DNA from: an uncultured Pedobacter sp.
GTDB lineage: Bacteria > Bacteroidota > Bacteroidia > Sphingobacteriales > Sphingobacteriaceae
DNA: 9,251 nucleotides
Assembly: GCA_946478755.1 (NCBI GenBank)
Contig: CAMLDJ010000214.1
Location: 1-9,251, forward strand
Direction of reading: 5' to 3'
Within the stretch, counting starts at the first letter, position 1. Each line of letters starts with the position of its first letter. Of the stretch, positions 1 through 7,413 are shown piece after piece. Below the pieces are notes generated by a model, which was not told the DNA's origin, made no database searches, and was given only the letters and a program-made list of their open reading frames with translations. A program made the position numbers and the translations under genes.

Positions 1-565
1 GGCAGAGAAAATGTTGTACGACAACGGGATATTTGATGTGAAGGTAATGAGTACCGATAAGGCATTGTCGGATCATTATAATCCTGAGGACAAGACAGTA
101 AACTTGAGTACAGATGTATATTATGGGCGCAGTGTAGCTGCTGCTGCTGTAGCGGCCCACGAATGTGGCCATGCGGTACAGCATGCCAGGGCATACCATT
201 GGTTGCAGTTGCGGTCTAACATGGTACCTGTGGTCAGCATTACTTCAAATTTGCTGCAATGGGTATTGATTATAGGTGTGTTACTGATAGCCTTTACTTT
301 TAACCCGGTAGTACTGGGTATTGGTGTGCTGGGGCTGGCTTTAATCACCGTTTTCAGCATTATTGTGCTGCCGGTAGAATTTGATGCGAGTAAAAGGGCA
401 TTGGTGTGGTTAAAAAACAATAAGGAAGTGCTGTATACTTCAGAAGAACATCTGCAGGCCAAAGATGCGCTTTGGTGGGCGGCTATGACTTATGTTGTGG
501 CTGCATTGGGTGCCCTGGCAAATCTGTTCTATTATACTTCCATTCTGTTGGGAAGGAACAAATAG
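1..565 (+). CDS. YugP-like membrane zinc metallopeptidase, 5'-truncated by window edge
   Basis: The frame is open from base 2 (A-E-K-M...), so the ATG at 11 is almost certainly internal. Family members are roughly 225-230 residues and begin with a transmembrane helix; about 40 N-terminal residues lie outside the window. Visible: the zinc motif HECGH at 158-172 (two His ligands and the catalytic Glu), followed by a hydrophobic stretch long enough for two membrane helices, then VEFDAS, whose Glu (377-379) is the likely third metal ligand as in related gluzincins. A last hydrophobic segment lies near the C-terminus before a TAG stop at 563-565. Inference: an inner-membrane zinc protease of the YugP family (a neutral zinc metallopeptidase family). 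Its physiological substrate is not established. It ends one base short of the stop codon of the oppositely oriented apaG. Confidence 0.88.
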   Translation, partial: AEKMLYDNGIFDVKVMSTDKALSDHYNPEDKTVNLSTDVYYGRSVAAAAVAAHECGHAVQHARAYHWLQLRSNMVPVVSITSNLLQWVLIIGVLLIAFTFNPVVLGIGVLGLALITVFSIIVLPVEFDASKRALVWLKNNKEVLYTSEEHLQAKDALWWAAMTYVVAALGALANLFYYTSILLGRNK

Positions 566-566
566 A

Positions 567-953
567 TTAATTTAAACGGTAAGGGACAACCAACTCGAAT
601 TCCGGTATGTCAACAATAAAATCCTGATTGTCGGCAATCCGGTGCATCAGGTAATTTCCGCTCATGCTGCCCATATCTGTGCTTAAGTTGCAGGCTGATA
701 CATAGGAGTGGCTTTCGCCCGGCTCAATTACCGGTTGCTCGCCGACCACGCCTTCACCCTCAACTTCGCGCTGACTCCCGTTTGAATCAAAAATAAACCA
801 TTGTCTTCTTTTAAGCTGAATGGTATAGTCTGTTAAGTTCTCAATAGTAATCCTATAAGCAAACATAAAATGTGCAGTAGCCGGATTAGAATGCTCTTCC
901 TGGTAAGTCGTTTCAACTGAAATTTTAACGCCTAATGTAATAGCTGTTACCAT
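567..953 (-). CDS. apaG: ApaG (DUF525) family protein
   Basis: A 128-residue protein, the normal ApaG length. The family folds as a fibronectin-III-like beta sandwich. Seen here: R-I-T-I-E-N-L-T near residues 34-41, the QWFIFDSNG strand near 51-59, the family GxGxxG signature GEGVVG at 66-71 followed by EQP, and the C-terminal stretch LSTDMGSMSGNYLM (90-103) typical of ApaG. Genetic work in enterobacteria linked ApaG to Co2+/Mg2+ resistance, but its molecular role is still unclear; the same fold is found in eukaryotic F-box and PDIP38 proteins. It starts 34 bases after the dusB stop on the same strand, so the two are probably co-transcribed. No Shine-Dalgarno is visible before its ATG. It converges with the upstream zinc peptidase gene with no room for a terminator. 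Confidence 0.93.
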   Translation of the reverse strand: MVTAITLGVKISVETTYQEEHSNPATAHFMFAYRITIENLTDYTIQLKRRQWFIFDSNGSQREVEGEGVVGEQPVIEPGESHSYVSACNLSTDMGSMSGNYLMHRIADNQDFIVDIPEFELVVPYRLN

Positions 954-987
954 TTTAACTGTGTTTTTAATGAATAGTTTTCAAAAA

Positions 988-1995
988 TCAGGCCACTTCA
1001 TTACTGAGGCAGAGATTTTGATATTTATCAGATATTTCGTCTAAGATACTATGAATAGTATCCATATTTTCTTCTTTAACAAGTTGCATTCTATAGGCCT
1101 TGAAGTCGGGTATTCCTTTGAAATAATTGGCGTAATGTCTTCTCATTTCAAAAATTCCCACCCGTGGACCTTTCCAGGCAATAGATTTCTCAAAATGGGT
1201 TCTACATACCGAGACCCGTTCCTCAATGGTAGGTCCGGGAAGGGTTTCGCCGGTCTTAAAAAAATGTCTTATTTCCCTGAATATCCATGGATATCCGATG
1301 GCTGCCCTGCCGATCATAATGCCATCCACTTCATATTCCAGGCGCCAGTCTGCCGCTTTTTTAATGCTGTCTACATCTCCATTCCCAAAAATCGGGATCT
1401 TGATCCTGGGATTGCGTTTAATTTCGCGGATCAATGTCCAGTCCGCCACTCCTTTATAGAGCTGTGCCCTGGTACGGCCATGGATGGTTAAGGCCTGAAT
1501 GCCGACATCCTGTAATCTTTCAGCAACTTCTTCCACATTTTTTGTGGTATCGTCCCAGCCAAGCCTGGTTTTAACTGTCACTGGTAAGTGGGTAGCTTTA
1601 ACAACGGCTGCCGTCATTTTGACCATTTTGTCAATATCCTGTAATAATGCAGAACCTGCTCCTTTACAAGCGACCTGTTTAACCGGACAGCCATAATTGA
1701 TGTCCATTAAATCAGGACCGGCCAGCGTAGCTATCTCTGTCGCTTCGCGCATATGATCGATCTCACTGCCAAATATTTGTATTCCGATGGGACGCTCGTA
1801 CTCAAAAATATCCAGCTTGGCCCTGCTCTTTGCAGCGTCTCTGATCAGTCCTTCCGATGAAATAAACTCTGTATACATCATATCCACCCCACTTTGTTTA
1901 CATACAAAGCGAAAAGGAGGATCGCTTACATCCTCCATGGGAGCAAGCAATAATGGGAATTCTCCCAGATCAATATTTCCTATCTTTACAGACAT
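988..1995 (-). CDS. dusB: tRNA-dihydrouridine synthase DusB
   Basis: A 335-residue FMN enzyme that reduces specific uridines in the tRNA D-loop to dihydrouridine using NADPH. The TIM-barrel start LLLAPMEDVSDPPFR (residues 15-29) is typical of Dus proteins. The catalytic Cys is C103 in NYGCPVKQV. Flavin and active-site elements follow: K142 in VTVKTRLGWD, H172 in IHGRTRAQ, GNGDV at 204-208, and GIMIGRAAIG at 225-234. The helical C-terminal domain with HYANYFKGIP (288-296) binds tRNA in this family. I chose the ATG at 1993-1995. The frame stays open another 105 bases upstream, but that part encodes a Cys/Ile-rich stretch unlike any Dus N-terminus and crosses into the divergent gene. First gene of a probable dusB-apaG transcript. 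In proteobacteria dusB often precedes fis; here it precedes apaG. Confidence 0.95.
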   Translation of the reverse strand: MSVKIGNIDLGEFPLLLAPMEDVSDPPFRFVCKQSGVDMMYTEFISSEGLIRDAAKSRAKLDIFEYERPIGIQIFGSEIDHMREATEIATLAGPDLMDINYGCPVKQVACKGAGSALLQDIDKMVKMTAAVVKATHLPVTVKTRLGWDDTTKNVEEVAERLQDVGIQALTIHGRTRAQLYKGVADWTLIREIKRNPRIKIPIFGNGDVDSIKKAADWRLEYEVDGIMIGRAAIGYPWIFREIRHFFKTGETLPGPTIEERVSVCRTHFEKSIAWKGPRVGIFEMRRHYANYFKGIPDFKAYRMQLVKEENMDTIHSILDEISDKYQNLCLSNEVA

Positions 1996-2020
1996 TTCTC
2001 TATCTTCAAGCCAAATTAAT

Positions 2021-2036
2021 GGTACAAAGGTACAAA
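2021..2036. repeat. Tandem 8-bp direct repeat in divergent spacer
   Basis: GGTACAAA occurs twice back to back (2021-2028 and 2029-2036), and a related TATACAAA follows at 2038-2045. The repeats lie in the 52-bp spacer between divergent dusB and the CPBP protease gene and overlap the predicted dusB promoter box. They could be an operator, or simply the by-product of overlapping promoter elements. Confidence 0.6.
2025..2032 (-). promoter_or_regulatory. Candidate -7 promoter box for dusB-apaG
   Basis: Read on the minus strand this is TACCTTTG, a full match to the Bacteroidota -7 element TAnnTTTG. It would place transcription start about 20-25 bases before the dusB ATG at 1995. The matching -33 TTTG is not at ideal spacing: the nearest copies start 9 and 27 bases upstream. 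A TATAAT hexamer is also present on the minus strand at 2036-2041. Moderate support only. Confidence 0.42.
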
Positions 2037-2047
2037 TTATACAAATA

Positions 2048-2956
2048 ATGAGCTCCATGCAAAAAATCCGTGAAGAAAACAGCCCCTTTGTACAGATCAT
2101 GATGTTGGTTATTTATGCGATACTTGGGCTGATTTTGGTCAGCATTCTCGCTTTTGCGCTGATATATTTAAATTATGGAGGTTCCATTTTAACCAACATG
2201 GACTGGATGTCGGGCACTGACCCTTATTACCTCCCGGCACAAAGAATTTTATTAACTGCCCAGCAAGTCGGACTTTTTGTGGTCCCGGCGCTCTTATTAG
2301 CCAAAACGGAAGGACAAAGGACAAACGTATTTTACGGGTTTAAAAAAGCTGATCCATCACATCTTCTGATCGTTTTGCTCCTGATGATCTGCGCCATGCC
2401 TGTTTTGGAATGGATCACACAGTTTAATCAGAAAATGGTATTGCCGGAAGCTTTTAAGGACCTGGAGCGCTGGATAAAAGCAGCGGAGGACCAGGGAATG
2501 GAGACTACCATGGCCTTGTTAAAAATGGAGCATATCGGAATATTCATCCTCAACCTCGGAATGATTGCCTTATTGCCGGCAATCGCGGAAGAGTTGATGT
2601 TCAGAGGTGCTTTACAGCGATCCCTGGGTCGTATGTTTAACAATCCGCATGTGGCGATATGGTTTACTGCCTTTATATTCAGCGCCATCCATATGCAGTT
2701 TTATGGGTTTTTACCCCGGCTGTTATTGGGTGCAGCCTTTGGCTACCTATATCTTTGGAGTGGTAGTTTATGGTATGCCATATTCGGGCATTTTATAAAT
2801 AATGCCTATGCTGTATGTGCGGCGTGGTATATGCAAAAAAACAATATACCTTTGTCTGAAACTGATAAAACGATTAATATTGCCTGGTATGGTTACCTCA
2901 TCAGTGCGGGGCTGACCTTTTTGCTATTTCGATATTTTAAAAAACAAACTGAATGA
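2048..2956 (+). CDS. CPBP-family intramembrane glutamic endopeptidase
   Basis: A 302-residue polytopic membrane protein of the CPBP (CAAX protease / bacteriocin-processing, PF02517) family, related to Rce1. The signature motifs are intact: EELMFR at residues 181-186 (EExxxR, with the catalytic Glu pair), FSAIH at 211-215 (FxxxH), and GHFINN at 247-252 (HxxxN). There are about seven to eight hydrophobic segments, including residues 17-40, 70-85, 105-120, 163-180, 203-218, 222-237 and 278-295. Start: ATG at 2048; a second ATG three codons later is equally possible. The frame is open further upstream, but that part lies inside dusB antisense. No Shine-Dalgarno is visible. The stop codon overlaps the cdsA start as ATGA (2953-2956), so translation is probably coupled. 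The substrate is unknown; family members act in prenyl-protein maturation, bacteriocin immunity or anti-sigma factor cleavage. Confidence 0.92.
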   Translation: MSSMQKIREENSPFVQIMMLVIYAILGLILVSILAFALIYLNYGGSILTNMDWMSGTDPYYLPAQRILLTAQQVGLFVVPALLLAKTEGQRTNVFYGFKKADPSHLLIVLLLMICAMPVLEWITQFNQKMVLPEAFKDLERWIKAAEDQGMETTMALLKMEHIGIFILNLGMIALLPAIAEELMFRGALQRSLGRMFNNPHVAIWFTAFIFSAIHMQFYGFLPRLLLGAAFGYLYLWSGSLWYAIFGHFINNAYAVCAAWYMQKNNIPLSETDKTINIAWYGYLISAGLTFLLFRYFKKQTE

Positions 2957-3762
2957 AAACAAGGGCAATAACTGCTTTTTTCTTTACCATCGTGATGCTG
3001 GGCTCCATTTTTTTAGGTGGCTATACCTTTACTTTCTTTTACCTGATGTTAAGTCTTGCCGCACTGCTGGAATTCTTTAATATGATTAAAACCGCTGGTA
3101 TCCGGCCGCACAGAAATATAGCATTGTTTGCTGCCGCGCTGATATTTTTGATGACGGCAGGCTATCACTTATTGAAGTTTGAGACCAAATTCATGCTGCT
3201 TCTGGTCCCCCTGATCTTTTCCGTATTCATTAGTGAATTGTATAAAAAAGAAAAGATTCCTTTTTCCAATATTTCTTATACGTTCGTCGGCTTTATCTAC
3301 ATTACGGTGCCCTTTTGTTTTTTTTATTCACTGGGCTTTATACAAAGTGAGGCAGCATATAATTTTCATTTTCCGCTGTCGTTTTTACTCCTGCTCTGGG
3401 CCAGTGATACCGGTGCCTACCTGTTTGGCGTAAAATTTGGTAAAACACGTTTGTTTGAGCGACACTCGCCAAAGAAATCCTGGGAGGGCTTTTTGGGAGG
3501 GATGTTCACCAGCATACTGGTGTCTTATCTGATCTCTTTGTTTTTTACTGAGGTCAGTCCCCTGATATTCGCCGGAATGGCGGTGCTTGTCGTTTCTTTT
3601 GGTACCCTCGGAGATCTGGTAGAATCGATGCTAAAAAGAAGTTTGAAGGTAAAGGATTCGGGTAATATCCTGCCGGGCCATGGAGGATTTTTAGATCGCT
3701 TTGACGGGCTTTTACTGGCGGCGCCAGTGGTATATGCCTATCTTTATCTGATCCTCAATTAA
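2953..3762 (+). CDS. cdsA: Phosphatidate cytidylyltransferase (CDP-diacylglycerol synthase)
   Basis: A 269-residue integral membrane enzyme that makes CDP-diacylglycerol from phosphatidic acid and CTP, the branch point for phosphatidylethanolamine and phosphatidylglycerol synthesis. The complete CDP-diglyceride synthetase signature is at residues 225-251: S225, K228-R229, K234-D235, P241, H243-G-G245, D248-R249 and D251. The conserved cytoplasmic segment SDTGAYLFGVKFGKTR (151-166), leading into HSPKKSWEGFLGG (171-183), is also intact. Around seven to eight hydrophobic helices fill the rest. The start ATG overlaps the stop of the CPBP protease by 4 bases. In many Bacteroidota cdsA is followed by a phosphatidylserine decarboxylase gene; here it instead faces the convergent DUF3820-mfd unit, and the 23-base gap shows no strong terminator hairpin. 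Confidence 0.96.
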   Translation: MKTRAITAFFFTIVMLGSIFLGGYTFTFFYLMLSLAALLEFFNMIKTAGIRPHRNIALFAAALIFLMTAGYHLLKFETKFMLLLVPLIFSVFISELYKKEKIPFSNISYTFVGFIYITVPFCFFYSLGFIQSEAAYNFHFPLSFLLLLWASDTGAYLFGVKFGKTRLFERHSPKKSWEGFLGGMFTSILVSYLISLFFTEVSPLIFAGMAVLVVSFGTLGDLVESMLKRSLKVKDSGNILPGHGGFLDRFDGLLLAAPVVYAYLYLILN

Positions 3763-3785
3763 AATTTTTGATCTTGCCTGAACGG

Positions 3786-3998
3786 CTATTTCTTCTTTAA
3801 TGGCTCAAGTAAATACTCCAGTCCATTTAATTTGATCTCGTAAAGTGTGGCAATCATTTCACCTAGTTTTCCCGGAGGAAATCCTTCTTTATGAAACCAA
3901 ATGAGATAAGATTCCGGTAAGTTGCACAGGATACGGCCTTTATATTTTCCAAAAGGCATTTGCATGGTGACCAGGTCTTGTAATAGCTGTGGGTTCAT
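3786..3998 (-). CDS. DUF3820 family small protein downstream of mfd
   Basis: A 70-residue protein with the typical DUF3820 pattern: MPFGKYKGR at 14-22, NLPESYLIWF at 26-35, GFPPGKLGE at 39-47, and the C-terminal YEIKLNGLEYLLEPL at 53-67. The family (PF12843) carries the label putative quorum-sensing-regulated virulence factor, which comes from individual members and does not define a biochemical role. No membrane segment or signal peptide is seen; it should be cytoplasmic and small enough to be one compact domain. The ATG at 3996-3998 lies 10 bases after the mfd TAA, so it is very probably on the mfd transcript. No Shine-Dalgarno is visible. The charged tail KKK ends the protein. Confidence 0.85.
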   Translation of the reverse strand: MNPQLLQDLVTMQMPFGKYKGRILCNLPESYLIWFHKEGFPPGKLGEMIATLYEIKLNGLEYLLEPLKKK

Positions 3999-4008
3999 AT
4001 TTCTAGGT

Positions 4009-7000
4009 TTAACTGGCTACCATTTCCAGCATTTCTACGGCTTCGTCTACTGTAGTCAGGTTATCGAAAGCGATACGGAGTGAATCTTTTACCTCTTTTA
4101 AGTTGCATAGGCGTGGATGCATCTGCGCAAAATGAAGGATTTTATTGAACATCAGGGAATCAAAAAATGTGGATTGCTTATCTGAAATGAAATACCCCCG
4201 AAGGACACCCTTTTTGAAACTCAGCTTTTCAAAGGCTAGTTTTTTGGCTACCCATTGCAGGCGCAATACATTGAGCATGGTTTGTACAGGCTTGGGAACC
4301 GGGCCAAAGCGGTCCTTTAAAGATTTTTCAAAAGCTTTCAGCTGTGTTTCGTCCTCTATTTTCGAGAGTTCCGTATAAAGGTTGTACCGCTCCGTAATAT
4401 TGGTTACATAATCGTCTGGAATATATAACTCCAGATCGGTATCCACTTGTGTGAAATTAACGAAGGGACGTGAAGGCTCATCTTTAAACAGGTCTTTAAA
4501 TTCATCTGTCTTCAGCTCCTGAATGGCCTCATCCAAAATCTTGTGATACATTTCGAAGCCTATTTCCGCAATAAAGCCACTTTGCTCTGCGCCTAAGAGG
4601 TTTCCACTGCCCCGGATGTCTAAATCCCTCATTGCAATATTAAAGCCGCTCCCAAGGTCTGAAAACTCTTCAATTGCACTAAGGCGTTTACGGGCTTCGG
4701 AAGTAAGCGTGGATAAAGGCGGACTTAACAGATAGCAGAATGCTTTTTTATTGGAACGTCCTACCCTGCCGCGCATCTGGTGCAGATCGCTCAAACCAAA
4801 CATATGCGCGTGGTTGATGATGATCGTATTGGCATTGGGAATATCAAGGCCAGCTTCTATAATGGTGGTGGCCACCAGCACATCCTTTTCGCCGTTAATG
4901 AAGTCGAGCATGACATCTTCCAGCTGATCGCCATCGAGCTGTCCATGTGCGATGCCTATCCGCGCTTTTGGCACCAGGGTTTGAATGAGGCCACCCAGCT
5001 GTGGCAGGTCATTTACCCGGTTATGGATAAAAAACACCTGTCCGCCCCTGTCCAGTTCAAACTGTACCGATTCCTGGATCAGTTTATCATTAAACACATG
5101 GAGCTCGGTATTTACGGCCTGCCGGTTTGGTGGCGGAGTGCTCATGATCGACAGATCGCGTGCGCCCATTAAAGAGAAATGTAAAGTGCGGGGTATTGGC
5201 GTTGCGGTAAGGGTTAGCGTATCCACATTTACGCGCAAAGCACGTAGCTTTTCTTTAGAGCTTACCCCAAATTTTTGTTCCTCATCAATGATCATGATGC
5301 CGAGGTCCTTGAATTTTACATCTTTGCTGAGCAGGCGGTGTGTCCCGATAACAATATCGACCTTCCCATCGGCCAGTTTGGCAAGGGTTTCTTTAACTTG
5401 TTTACTGGTTTTAAATCGGTTGATGTAATCTACTGTACAAGGGAAATCTTTCAGACGGCCTGAAAAAGTTTTAAAATGCTGCAGGGCCAGAATTGTTGTT
5501 GGTACCAGCACGGCGGCCTGTTTCCCATTTGCTACGGCTTTAAAAGCAGCCCTGATGGCGATTTCGGTCTTGCCAAAGCCTACGTCTCCGCATACCAGCC
5601 GATCCATCGGATGTGGAGCTTCCATGTCTTTTTTAACATCGCTGGTTGCCTTTTCCTGATCTGGGGTATCTTCATAGATAAAAGAGGCCTCCAGTTCCGT
5701 TTCCAGGTAACCGTCCGGACTAAAAGCAGTTCCGACCTGGGATTTTCTTAAAGCGTAGAGTTTGATCAGGTCGCGGGCAATGTCCTTAACTTTTTTTTTA
5801 GTTGTTTTTTTTAGCTTGTCCCAGGCCTCAGTACCCAGTTTATTCATTTTTGGCGCTGTGCCATCCTTACCGCTGTATTTTGCAATGCGGTTTAAGGAGT
5901 TGATGTTTACGTAAAGTAGGTCGTTATCTGCATAGACAAGCCGGATCATTTCCTGGGTCTTCCCATTTACTTCAACCTTTTCCAGGCCGGCATACTTCCC
6001 TATCCCATGATCAATGTGGGTTACGAAATCACCGGGTTTAAGGTCCCTCAATTCTTTTAAGGTAATGGCCTGACTACGTTGATAGCCTCTTTTGAGTTTG
6101 TATTTATAGAAGCGGTCAAAGATCTGGTGATCGGTATAAAAGGCCAGTTTTTGCTGCCCATCTACAAAACCTTCCCTTAATGGGATGTTTACAGGGGTAA
6201 ACTTAGCTGTTTTATCAATATCGTCCAGTATGGCGTATAAGCGTTCCGTTTGTTTAACGGAAGCGCTAAAAATGAAGTTGTGTATACCCTGCTTTTCGTT
6301 TTCTTTCAGGTTATGGATCAGCAAATTAAAGTCCTTATTAAAGGAGGGCTGGGGTTTAGTCTCGAACTGAAGAACGTCATTGGTTTTATAAAAGAACTGT
6401 TTTCCAAATTCGACCAGGGGAAAATCATGGAACATGTCTCCGATCATTTTCTCATCAGTAAATGCGAATTTTGGGTCTATCCAGTCCTGGTTTTCCTGTT
6501 TTTCTTTGGCAGGTAAGGCTTTCCAGAGCTCAACCGCTTTTTTGTAACCGGTTTTTACGATATCCAGCGTAAATTCAACATCTTTAAACCACAGCTGGGT
6601 GTCCTTGTCAATATAATCGAGTATGCTGATGTTGTTCTCGGTCAGGTATTTCGACTGCACATTTGGTATAATAGTCAGTGTTTTGACGTCGTCCACGGAC
6701 AGCTGACTTTCGATTTCGAAGGTGCGGATGCTTTCTACGATATCGCCAAAAAATTCTACGCGGTAAGGCAGGTCATGAGAAAAGGAGAAGATATCGACGA
6801 TACCGCCACGAATAGAAAACTGTCCGGGTTCATATACGAAATCGGTACGGTTAAAGTCGTAATCGATTAAAAATTCATTGATAAAATCGATACCAAGTTT
6901 TGCATTTAAACTGATTTCGAGCGTGTTTTTTTCGAGTACCGTCCGGTTGATCACCTTTTCGGCGATCGCTTCAGGGTAAGAAACAACAATTCGTCCATAT

Positions 7001-7350
7001 TCAGAATGGTGGTTCAGTTCATTTAATACTTCGGCACGGGCCAGCACATTAGCGGTATCGACCTGTGTAAACTCGAATGCTTTACGGAAGGAAGAGGGAA
7101 AAAACAATACTTCTATATCGAGAATGCTTTCCAGGTCGGCCAGAAAATAAGCGGCCTCTTCCCTGTCGGGAAGTATAAATAGCTGTGGCTTATGTAAAAG
7201 GAAATAAGTAGCCACGGCAATCGTCGCATCGGCAGAACCCACCAAGCCTTTTAGCTGAATTTTGGTGCCTTTGCCCGCATTAAGGGCCTTTGCCAATGCT
7301 ATAATGCGCTCATCTGTTTTGTATCTGTTGATCAGGTCGCGAATGTTCAC
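4009..7350 (-). CDS. mfd: Transcription-repair coupling factor Mfd
   Basis: A 1113-residue DNA translocase that pushes stalled RNA polymerase off damaged DNA and recruits UvrA. Domains in order: UvrB-like N-terminal module (about 1-340; GQFSIRGGIVDIF at 176-188 is typical); RNA-polymerase-interacting CarD-like domain (about 437-490; GDFVTHIDHGIGKYAGL at 440-456); a Lys-rich linker helix (511-536); superfamily 2 helicase lobes, with Walker A GDVGFGKTE at 588-596, Walker B DEEQ at 689-692, motif III TATPIPRTL at 715-723, motif V region TTIIEAGLDIP at 828-838, and motif VI QMRGRVGRS at 858-866; then the C-terminal regulatory domain (about 965-1113). Length is normal and all helicase motifs are intact. 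The start is GTG at 7348-7350; no ATG lies in frame close upstream, and MNIRDL fits the family N-terminus as I recall it. DUF3820 follows after 9-10 bases. Confidence 0.97.
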   Translation of the reverse strand: MNIRDLINRYKTDERIIALAKALNAGKGTKIQLKGLVGSADATIAVATYFLLHKPQLFILPDREEAAYFLADLESILDIEVLFFPSSFRKAFEFTQVDTANVLARAEVLNELNHHSEYGRIVVSYPEAIAEKVINRTVLEKNTLEISLNAKLGIDFINEFLIDYDFNRTDFVYEPGQFSIRGGIVDIFSFSHDLPYRVEFFGDIVESIRTFEIESQLSVDDVKTLTIIPNVQSKYLTENNISILDYIDKDTQLWFKDVEFTLDIVKTGYKKAVELWKALPAKEKQENQDWIDPKFAFTDEKMIGDMFHDFPLVEFGKQFFYKTNDVLQFETKPQPSFNKDFNLLIHNLKENEKQGIHNFIFSASVKQTERLYAILDDIDKTAKFTPVNIPLREGFVDGQQKLAFYTDHQIFDRFYKYKLKRGYQRSQAITLKELRDLKPGDFVTHIDHGIGKYAGLEKVEVNGKTQEMIRLVYADNDLLYVNINSLNRIAKYSGKDGTAPKMNKLGTEAWDKLKKTTKKKVKDIARDLIKLYALRKSQVGTAFSPDGYLETELEASFIYEDTPDQEKATSDVKKDMEAPHPMDRLVCGDVGFGKTEIAIRAAFKAVANGKQAAVLVPTTILALQHFKTFSGRLKDFPCTVDYINRFKTSKQVKETLAKLADGKVDIVIGTHRLLSKDVKFKDLGIMIIDEEQKFGVSSKEKLRALRVNVDTLTLTATPIPRTLHFSLMGARDLSIMSTPPPNRQAVNTELHVFNDKLIQESVQFELDRGGQVFFIHNRVNDLPQLGGLIQTLVPKARIGIAHGQLDGDQLEDVMLDFINGEKDVLVATTIIEAGLDIPNANTIIINHAHMFGLSDLHQMRGRVGRSNKKAFCYLLSPPLSTLTSEARKRLSAIEEFSDLGSGFNIAMRDLDIRGSGNLLGAEQSGFIAEIGFEMYHKILDEAIQELKTDEFKDLFKDEPSRPFVNFTQVDTDLELYIPDDYVTNITERYNLYTELSKIEDETQLKAFEKSLKDRFGPVPKPVQTMLNVLRLQWVAKKLAFEKLSFKKGVLRGYFISDKQSTFFDSLMFNKILHFAQMHPRLCNLKEVKDSLRIAFDNLTTVDEAVEMLEMVAS
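5791..5812 (-). repeat. Paired homopolymer A tracts inside mfd
   Basis: On the coding (minus) strand there are runs of eight A (5805-5812) and nine A (5791-5799) separated by five bases, encoding KKTTKKK at about residues 514-520 of Mfd. Long A runs can cause polymerase slippage or indel mutation. The reading frame is intact as given. Confidence 0.9.
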
Positions 7351-7354
7351 AATG

Positions 7355-7362
7355 CAAATGTA
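7355..7362 (-). promoter_or_regulatory. Candidate -7 promoter box immediately before mfd
   Basis: Read on the minus strand this is TACATTTG, a full match to the Bacteroidota -7 consensus TAnnTTTG, ending four bases before the GTG start of mfd. A TTTG lies at 7389-7392 on the same strand, but the spacer of 26 bases is longer than usual. A second, weaker copy (TACATTTA) lies at 7380-7387. If the first box is used, the mRNA would begin at or next to the start codon. Confidence 0.4.
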
Positions 7363-7413
7363 GGATTTATGGGCGGTTTTAAATGTAACAAACTTTCAAC
7401 CGATTGATCTAAA

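Noticed and set aside
11..13. ATG at 11 as true start of the zinc peptidase
   Set aside because: The frame is open to the window edge with A-E-K before it, matching the family's internal sequence, and the N-terminal membrane helix would be missing.
1051..1491. Plus-strand 146-residue reading frame opposite dusB
   Set aside because: Fully antisense to a strongly conserved enzyme, with Cys/Phe-rich composition and no family resemblance.
1787..2047. Possible N-terminal extension of the CPBP protease starting at 1787
   Set aside because: The extra 87 residues are antisense to the DusB N-terminal half and show no domain or signal; the start at 2048 gives a normal family length.
1996..2100. Possible N-terminal extension of DusB starting at 2100
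   Set aside because: The added 35 residues do not resemble a Dus N-terminus and would overlap the divergent CPBP coding region; the MSVKIGNIDLG start fits the family.
3750..3773. AT-rich imperfect dyad (GATC ... AATT ... AATT ... GATC) at the end of cdsA as a bidirectional terminator
   Set aside because: Pairing is interrupted by a 3x3 internal loop, has few G-C pairs and no clear U tract after a stable stem; not enough to call.
4780..5428. Long plus-strand reading frames opposite mfd (4780-5172 and 4985-5428)
   Set aside because: They lie wholly antisense to conserved helicase-domain coding sequence, overlap each other, and show no recognisable domain; they are shadows of mfd.
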